Origin: JBHIBA01 sp046758845 | Lineage (GTDB): Bacteria; UBA8248; JACPRG01; G963555815 | NCBI GenBank assembly: GCA_046758845.1 | Contig: JBHIBA010000058.1 | Span: forward strand, 1-19,191 | Direction: 5' to 3' | Length of the DNA stretch: 19,191 bases | Shown here: in pieces, positions 15,137 to 19,191 of the stretch | Layout of the letters: every line of letters begins with the position of its first letter | How positions within the stretch are numbered: position 1 is the first letter of the stretch | The notes under the pieces: model-generated | The model's input: the letters and a program-made list of their open reading frames with translations, nothing else | Told to the model about the DNA's origin: nothing | Databases searched by the model: none | Position numbers and translations under genes: made by a program

Positions 15137-15655
15137 ATGGCAGCGGGCAGAAAAATCACCCATGTCTTTGATTCCATCCTGAATATCGGCGGCGCGCTGT
15201 CAGGCGGACTTCTGATCGCCGTCATGCTGCTGACCTCCATCAAGGTCATCTTCAGGTATGTCCTTCGTGAAGGACTGCTTGGCGTTGACCAAATCAGCGG
15301 CACGCTGCTGCTCTATATCGCCTTTCTCGGTGCCGCCTGGGTGCTGAGAAGAGAAGAGCACGTAAGAATCGATCTCCTGGTCACCCGGCTCAGCCCGAAA
15401 GTTCAGCGCTGGCTGAATGTCATCAGTTCCATCATCGGTGCGCTGATCTGCCTGGTTTTGACCATCTACGGAACAATAGAATCCCTCACTTCCTGGCAAA
15501 GGGGGATACTGATTCCGGCTGAAATAGAGATGCCAAGGGTGGTCAATCTGGCTGTCGTACCGCTGGGCAGCTTCTTCCTCTGGCTCCAGTTCATGAGGCG
15601 GGCGCGGATGCATCTCCGCGGCGGGAAAGCGGAGACGGTGAACATGAACGTATGA
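15137..15655 (+). CDS. dctQ: TRAP transporter small permease, DctQ family
   Basis: A 172-residue inner-membrane protein with four hydrophobic segments, near residues 20-42, 50-72, 90-115 and 135-157. That is the DctQ topology, with both ends in the cytoplasm. The FRYVLREGLLGVDQISGTLLLYIAFLGAAWVLRREEHVRIDLL region contains the conserved 'EE..R...LY..FLG.A..L....H' pattern of the family in its local form. It forms the permease with DctM. The ATG at 15137 has AAGGA ten bases upstream. It lies eleven bases before dctM, so the two are co-translated. Confidence 0.87.
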   Translation: MAAGRKITHVFDSILNIGGALSGGLLIAVMLLTSIKVIFRYVLREGLLGVDQISGTLLLYIAFLGAAWVLRREEHVRIDLLVTRLSPKVQRWLNVISSIIGALICLVLTIYGTIESLTSWQRGILIPAEIEMPRVVNLAVVPLGSFFLWLQFMRRARMHLRGGKAETVNMNV

Positions 15656-15666
15656 GGTGAGCGCCG

Positions 15667-16980
15667 GTGGATTGGTGGATCTACATGCTGTACTTCTTCG
15701 GCGGTCTCACCATCCTGCTGCTCATCGGACTGCCGGTCGCCTTCGCTTTCATGCTGATCAACGTCATTGGGGTCTACGCGTTCTGGGGCGGACAGATCGG
15801 GTTGCAACAGCTGATCCTGAGCATCGACAGCTCCGTCTCAACCTTCGTGCTCGTACCCGTGCCCATGTTCATCCTCATGGGAACGGTGATGTTCCATTCC
15901 GGCGTTGCCTACAAGATGATAGATGTCCTGGACGAATGGCTGGGGCGCATTGCGGGCCGACTTGCATTGCTCTCTGTTGGCGCCGGGGCTCTGTTTGCCA
16001 CCCTGACCGGCGTCGCCATGGGCAGCGTGGCCATGCTGGGCTCAACCCTCGCGCCGGACATGCAGAGGCGCGGCTACAGCAAATCCATGTCGCTCGGCCC
16101 CATCCTCGCAAGTGGCAGCCTCGCCATCATGATCCCGCCCAGCGCCTTGGGCGTCATCCTGGCCAGCCTGGGCAAATTCCCGGTGGGCAAGCTCCTGGTG
16201 GGCATTGTCCTGCCGGGCTTGTTGCTGGCCGCCGTCTACGCCACGTACATCATTGTCAGATGCACCCTCAAGCCCTCCCTGGCGCCGGTCTACGATGTGT
16301 CGCCAACCCCCATCGGGGGCCGCATCCTGGCCACTTTTCGTTATGTCGTGCCGCTGATATCCGTCATCGTCGTAGTCATCGGCACCATCTTTTTCGGAAT
16401 CGCCACCCCCACAGAGGCGGCAGCCGTAGGCGCCCTGCTCTGCTTTTTGCTGGCGATGGCCTATCGGAAGCTAACCTGGGAGGTGATCAAGAAGGCGGTG
16501 GGCACGGCAGCCTCCATCTCGGTCATGGTGTTGGTCATCCTCACCGGCTCAGCCGCCTTCAGCCAGGTTCTGGCCTTCACCGGAGTCACCTCCGGCATCA
16601 CCAAGCTCGCCGTCAGCCTACCCGTCCATCCCATCGTCATCCTCATCCTGATGCAGGTTGTCCTGATATTCCTGGGAATGTTCATCGAACAGACTTCCAT
16701 TGTCCTGGTGACCATCCCCATTTACATGCCCATCGTCAGTACCATGGGGTGGGACCCGATATGGTTTGGCGCGATCATGCTTCTCAATCTGGAGCTGGCA
16801 ACGATCTCGCCGCCCTTTGGGATGTCCTTGTTCGTCATGAAAGGCATTGCCTCACCCGACACCACCATGGGAGATATCTACCGGGCGGCCCTGCCCTTCG
16901 TGGGGCTAAACATCGTGGTCATGGCAATCATGATAATTTTCCCCGCAGTGGTGCTCTGGCTACCGGGCCTGATGAAATAA
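15667..16980 (+). CDS. dctM: TRAP transporter large permease, DctM family
   Basis: A 437-residue, strongly hydrophobic protein of about 12 membrane helices that carries the ion-coupled transport path. Typical DctM segments are GVAMGSVAMLGSTLAPDM after the first third, SGSLAIMIPPSALGVILA, and GMFIEQTSIVLVTIPIYMPI; the IPPS and FIEQTS motifs are family hallmarks near the substrate and sodium sites. The start is GTG 15667, with GAGGTGA about eight bases upstream; an in-frame ATG at 15685 is possible but lacks a site. It ends the dctPQM set. The next gene starts about 155 bases on and appears to have its own -10 box. Confidence 0.93.
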   Translation: MDWWIYMLYFFGGLTILLLIGLPVAFAFMLINVIGVYAFWGGQIGLQQLILSIDSSVSTFVLVPVPMFILMGTVMFHSGVAYKMIDVLDEWLGRIAGRLALLSVGAGALFATLTGVAMGSVAMLGSTLAPDMQRRGYSKSMSLGPILASGSLAIMIPPSALGVILASLGKFPVGKLLVGIVLPGLLLAAVYATYIIVRCTLKPSLAPVYDVSPTPIGGRILATFRYVVPLISVIVVVIGTIFFGIATPTEAAAVGALLCFLLAMAYRKLTWEVIKKAVGTAASISVMVLVILTGSAAFSQVLAFTGVTSGITKLAVSLPVHPIVILILMQVVLIFLGMFIEQTSIVLVTIPIYMPIVSTMGWDPIWFGAIMLLNLELATISPPFGMSLFVMKGIASPDTTMGDIYRAALPFVGLNIVVMAIMIIFPAVVLWLPGLMK

Positions 16981-17054
16981 CCTATGGCGATTATCCCTCT
17001 AATAAACAGACGTACGAATGATGCGGGCGGTGTGTTCGTTGAGACTCCTTGCGA

Positions 17055-17060
17055 TATAAT
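17055..17060 (+). promoter_or_regulatory. Perfect -10 box (TATAAT) ahead of the winged-helix gene
   Basis: A perfect TATAAT lies in a locally AT-rich spot, but the bases 17 upstream match -35 poorly. Transcription would start near 17067. This disfavours a TTG at 17049 as start of the next gene and supports the GTG at 17136. Confidence 0.3.
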
Positions 17061-17135
17061 TCCGTCCGACTCCTGCATGAATCGCTTGGGGGAATCGAAG
17101 GATTCTCCGGCCTCGTTGTTCGCGAATGGGAAGAA

Positions 17136-17360
17136 GTGAGCCAAGCGACGGAAAAACTGGCCGACCAAATCCTCGATTTCCTGCGGGAGGGGCCGGCGCA
17201 TTTTGAGGACGTTCTGCTGCGCTTCCGGGAAACGCCCTACCGGGAGATCCTGCGCGCCTGGGGAAAACTCCGCGAGGACGGCCTCCTGGGGCGGGAAGTG
17301 GAGACGGGCAGGTACGTGGCCCGAAACCAGCAGGAGCCGGGGCCCGAAGACGAGGAATAG
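17136..17360 (+). CDS. Small winged-helix-like protein, function unknown
   Basis: A 74-residue, mainly helical and charged protein: ATEKLADQILDFLREGPAHF, then EDVLLRFRETPYREILRAWG, then KLREDGLLGREVETGRYVAR. The helix-turn-helix-wing order, with a short beta hairpin GREVETGRYV as the wing, matches a winged-helix DNA-binding or protein-interaction fold. A disordered acidic tail follows. The start is GTG 17136, with GGGAAG very close upstream; no better in-frame start follows the -10 box. It is not recognised as a named family. It lies between the TRAP genes and the SDR pair and could regulate either, but no operator is apparent. Confidence 0.55.
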   Translation: MSQATEKLADQILDFLREGPAHFEDVLLRFRETPYREILRAWGKLREDGLLGREVETGRYVARNQQEPGPEDEE

Positions 17361-17392
17361 GTGTTGCGAAGAGGAAGTGGGCGGTACAGGAG

Positions 17393-17409
17393 CCACCGAC
17401 TCTCGGTGG
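17393..17409 (+). other. Hairpin downstream of the winged-helix gene
   Basis: CCACCG (17393-17398) and CGGTGG (17404-17409) form a perfect 6-bp stem with a 5-base loop, 32 bases past the stop at 17360. No T-run follows, so it is at best a weak or Rho-assisted terminator. The palindromic element at 17412 adjoins it. Confidence 0.4.
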
Positions 17410-17411
17410 AA

Positions 17412-17456
17412 ACTTGTAGGGGCGGGGCTCCGTACCCGCCCTTCCCTCATACAAGT
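17412..17456. repeat. Palindromic element with perfect 7-bp terminal inverted repeat
   Basis: ACTTGTA (17412-17418) and TACAAGT (17450-17456) are exact inverted copies. They enclose a GGGCGGG/CCCGCCC hairpin (17420-17426, 17435-17441). The core, GTAGGGGCGGGGCTCCGTA, is like a widespread class of dispersed intergenic repeats. It differs from the element at 863-953, so at least two such families occur in this genome. It lies 27 bases before the first SDR start. Confidence 0.65.
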
Positions 17457-17482
17457 CTTGATCGCCAAGCGGGATGGATGGG

Positions 17483-18241
17483 ATGCTGCTCAAGGATAAG
17501 GTCGTGATCGTCACGGGAGCCGCCCGCGGAATCGGCAAGGTGTACGCCAAGACGATCGCCGCTCAGGGGGGCGAGGTCGTCGTCTCCGACATCATCGACG
17601 GAGAGCCGGCCGTCGAGGAGGTCCGCAAGGCCGGGGGAGAGGCCACGTTCATCTACGCCGACGTATCGAGCGGGAAGAGCGCCGGCGCATTGGCCGAGGC
17701 CGCGAAGGACAAATACGGCCGCATCGACGGACTGGTGAACAACGCCGCCCTTTTCGCCGATCTGAAGTACGTGCCTTTCGATCAGATCACCGAACAGGAG
17801 TGGGACCGCGTCTTCGCCGTCAACGTCAAGGGCGTTTGGCTGATGACGAAGGCCGTCTATCCCTACATGAAGACCCGGGGTTCGGGGAAGATCGTCAACA
17901 TCGCCTCGGGCACGCCGTTCAAGGGGATCCCGAAGACCCCCCATTACGTCGTTTCCAAAGGGGCGGTCGTGACGCTGACCCGGGTGATGGCGCGGACGGT
18001 GGGCAGGGACGGCATCAACGTGAACTGCGTGGCTCCCGGACTCACGCGGAGCGAGAGCGTCATCGCCGCCCGGGGCTCTATCCTGGACACAGAAGACCAG
18101 AACATGATCAAGACCCGGGCCATCCCGCGCAGCCAGGTCCCGGAGGACCTCGTGGGGGCCATCGTGTTCTTCCTTTCGGGTGCGGCCGACTTCATCACGG
18201 GCCAGACCCTCGTGGTGGACGGCGGCTCTCACATGAACTGA
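17483..18241 (+). CDS. Short-chain dehydrogenase/reductase, first of a tandem pair
   Basis: A 252-residue classical SDR. Cofactor motif TGAARGIG at residues 11-18; Asp36 at the end of strand 2 indicates NAD(H) rather than NADP(H). NNAA at 86-89 is the structural motif, and the catalytic tetrad is Asn114, Ser142, Tyr155 and Lys159 (YVVSK). The C-terminus QTLVVDGGSHMN is the usual tail of tetrameric SDRs. Start: ATG 17483 (in line with its paralogue); ATG 17474, nine bases upstream, is equally possible. It is followed after 57 bases by a paralogue of the same length. The reaction is oxidation or reduction of a secondary alcohol/ketone; substrate unknown, possibly an intermediate of the TRAP/decarboxylase route. 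Confidence 0.9.
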   Translation: MLLKDKVVIVTGAARGIGKVYAKTIAAQGGEVVVSDIIDGEPAVEEVRKAGGEATFIYADVSSGKSAGALAEAAKDKYGRIDGLVNNAALFADLKYVPFDQITEQEWDRVFAVNVKGVWLMTKAVYPYMKTRGSGKIVNIASGTPFKGIPKTPHYVVSKGAVVTLTRVMARTVGRDGINVNCVAPGLTRSESVIAARGSILDTEDQNMIKTRAIPRSQVPEDLVGAIVFFLSGAADFITGQTLVVDGGSHMN

Positions 18242-18298
18242 GTCCGCCTTGCCGGAATGGGCGGCCGAAAAGACAGGAGCCTTGAAGGGGATGGCAGG

Positions 18299-19057
18299 AT
18301 GCAGCTGAAAGAAAGGGTCGTCATCGTGACGGGCGCGGCGCGCGGAATCGGAAAAGTCTACGCCAAGGGGATCGCGGCGGAGGGCGGAAAGGTCGTCGTC
18401 TCCGACATCCTGGACGGGGAAGGCACGGTGGAGGAGGTCCGCAAGGCGGGCGGGGAGGCGATGTACGTCCGGGCTGATGTGACGGATGAAAAGAGCGTGG
18501 AGGCCCTGGCCAAGGCCGCGAAGGACAGATACGGCCGCATCGACGGACTGGTGAACAATGCCGCCATCTTTGCAAACGTCCACTATCGTCCCTTCGATGA
18601 GGTCACCGTTGAGGAATGGGACGCTGTCATGGCCGTCAACGTCAAGGGCGTCTGGCTGGCCTCGAAGGCGGTCTACCCCTACATGAAGGAGCAAAAGTCC
18701 GGGAAGATCGTCAACATCGCCTCGGGCGTCCCGTTCAAGGGAACGCCGGTCTTCGCCCATTACACGGTCTCCAAAGGGGCTGTGATCACGCTCACCCGGG
18801 TTCTGGCCAGGTCGATGGGCAAAGACGGGATTTGCGTCAACGCTGTGGCCCCCGGCCTGACGCGCAGCAACAGCCTGGCCGAGGCCCGCGGGGCCCTTCT
18901 GGACGAGGACGACGCGTTCCAGATCTCCACTCGGGCCATTCCGCGAAGCGAATACCCCGAAGACCTGGTGGGGGCCATCGTGTTCTTCCTTTCGGACGCG
19001 GCCAACTTCATCGCGGGGCAGACCCTTGTGGTGGACGGCGGCTCGCACATGAACTAG
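18299..19057 (+). CDS. Short-chain dehydrogenase/reductase, second of a tandem pair
   Basis: A 252-residue SDR with the same motifs at the same positions as the first: TGAARGIG 11-18, Asp36, NNAA 86-89, Asn114, Ser142, Tyr155, Lys159. By hand count about 186 of 252 residues (74%) are identical and no gap is needed, so this is a tandem duplication. Differences cluster in the region lining the substrate pocket (residues 91-111 and 144-156) and in the substrate-binding loop (about 190-212), which suggests a changed substrate preference. The ATG at 18299 has AAGGGG eight bases upstream; an in-frame ATG at 18257 would add 14 unlikely residues. No terminator is clear after the stop, though a CCCTG/CAGGG repeat lies at 19124-19139. 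Confidence 0.9.
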   Translation: MQLKERVVIVTGAARGIGKVYAKGIAAEGGKVVVSDILDGEGTVEEVRKAGGEAMYVRADVTDEKSVEALAKAAKDRYGRIDGLVNNAAIFANVHYRPFDEVTVEEWDAVMAVNVKGVWLASKAVYPYMKEQKSGKIVNIASGVPFKGTPVFAHYTVSKGAVITLTRVLARSMGKDGICVNAVAPGLTRSNSLAEARGALLDEDDAFQISTRAIPRSEYPEDLVGAIVFFLSDAANFIAGQTLVVDGGSHMN

Positions 19058-19144
19058 AGGGAAGAAAATTCCTGGACGGAATGTCTAGAGCATGTTGCCG
19101 CGATTGGGGAGATGGGGACGAAACCCTGAATTCCCAGGGGGGCC

Positions 19145-19171
19145 TTCCCTCGGCTTCGCTCGGGACAAGCT
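19145..19171. repeat. Possible start of a dispersed extragenic repeat at the window edge
   Basis: The stretch TTCCCTCGGCTTCGCTCGGG, continuing ACAAGC, is of the 'CCCTTCGGCTTCGCTCAGGACA' type seen as intergenic dispersed repeats in many genomes. Only the first part is inside the window, and no second copy is present, so the call rests on resemblance. Confidence 0.3.
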
Positions 19172-19191
19172 TTGAAAACCGGCCAGATTTC

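Noticed and set aside
15657..17021. A 454-codon + strand frame overlapping dctM
   Set aside because: His/Arg/Pro-rich, no domain, and almost entirely inside the convincing DctM frame; a by-product of GC-rich codons.
17447..19048. A 533-codon open frame on the minus strand across both SDR genes
   Set aside because: It is an antisense shadow of the two SDRs. Its internal repeat only mirrors their duplication, its composition is His/Asp/Arg-rich, and there is no start context or known fold.
1..19191. CRISPR arrays, tRNA or rRNA genes, phage or transposase genes
   Set aside because: Looked for direct repeats with regular spacing, cloverleaf sequence and transposase or integrase motifs; none could be supported.

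Overview
This GC-rich window holds about 18 protein genes in two blocks. It probably comes from an uncultured Gram-negative bacterium: it has lipoproteins with a lipobox, a tripartite TRAP importer and a MacB/LolD-type ABC transporter with a secreted AttH-like partner. Dispersed palindromic intergenic elements of a type common in genomes of large environmental bacteria are also present. The phylum cannot be fixed from the sequence; no rRNA, tRNA or other marker gene is seen.

Layout. (1) At the left, on the + strand, lie an isochorismatase-family amidohydrolase behind a recognisable sigma70-type promoter, a palindromic element, and a small four-cysteine zinc-binding protein. (2) From about 11.6 kb down to 1.2 kb every gene is on the minus strand. 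In transcription order: a PLP-dependent threonine/serine dehydratase, a small lipoprotein, a methyltransferase overlapping an FAD-dependent geranylgeranyl-reductase-like enzyme, a TPR protein split by a one-base frameshift, GreA (with its own promoter), a LOG-family protein, and an ABC module (ATPase, fused double permease, AttH/CrtC-like secreted protein) whose three genes overlap by a few bases. (3) A divergent intergenic region of about 0.58 kb follows. (4) On the + strand come the two halves of a ThDP-dependent decarboxylase resembling sulfopyruvate/phosphonopyruvate decarboxylase, a decayed ABC-type substrate-binding protein gene, a complete TRAP importer (dctP, dctQ, dctM) with a very strong hairpin between dctP and dctQ, a small winged-helix-like protein, and two tandem short-chain dehydrogenases about 74% identical to each other.

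How the genes may work together. The right half reads as an uptake-and-catabolism locus: the TRAP importer brings in an organic acid, the ThDP enzyme would decarboxylate a 2-oxo acid, and the twin NAD-type SDRs could oxidise or reduce an alcohol/carbonyl intermediate. The dead solute-binding gene directly in front of dctP suggests that one importer was replaced by another. The left half combines housekeeping functions (GreA, LOG) with a lipid- or envelope-related ABC/AttH module and a methyltransferase/FAD-reductase pair of the kind usually seen beside a polyketide or isoprenoid synthase, which is not present here.

The most interesting points are the importer-gene fossil, the hairpin inside the TRAP operon, the palindromic elements, the SDR duplication, and the orphan methyltransferase/reductase pair. 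No CRISPR array, transposase, phage gene or fully new defence system was found.
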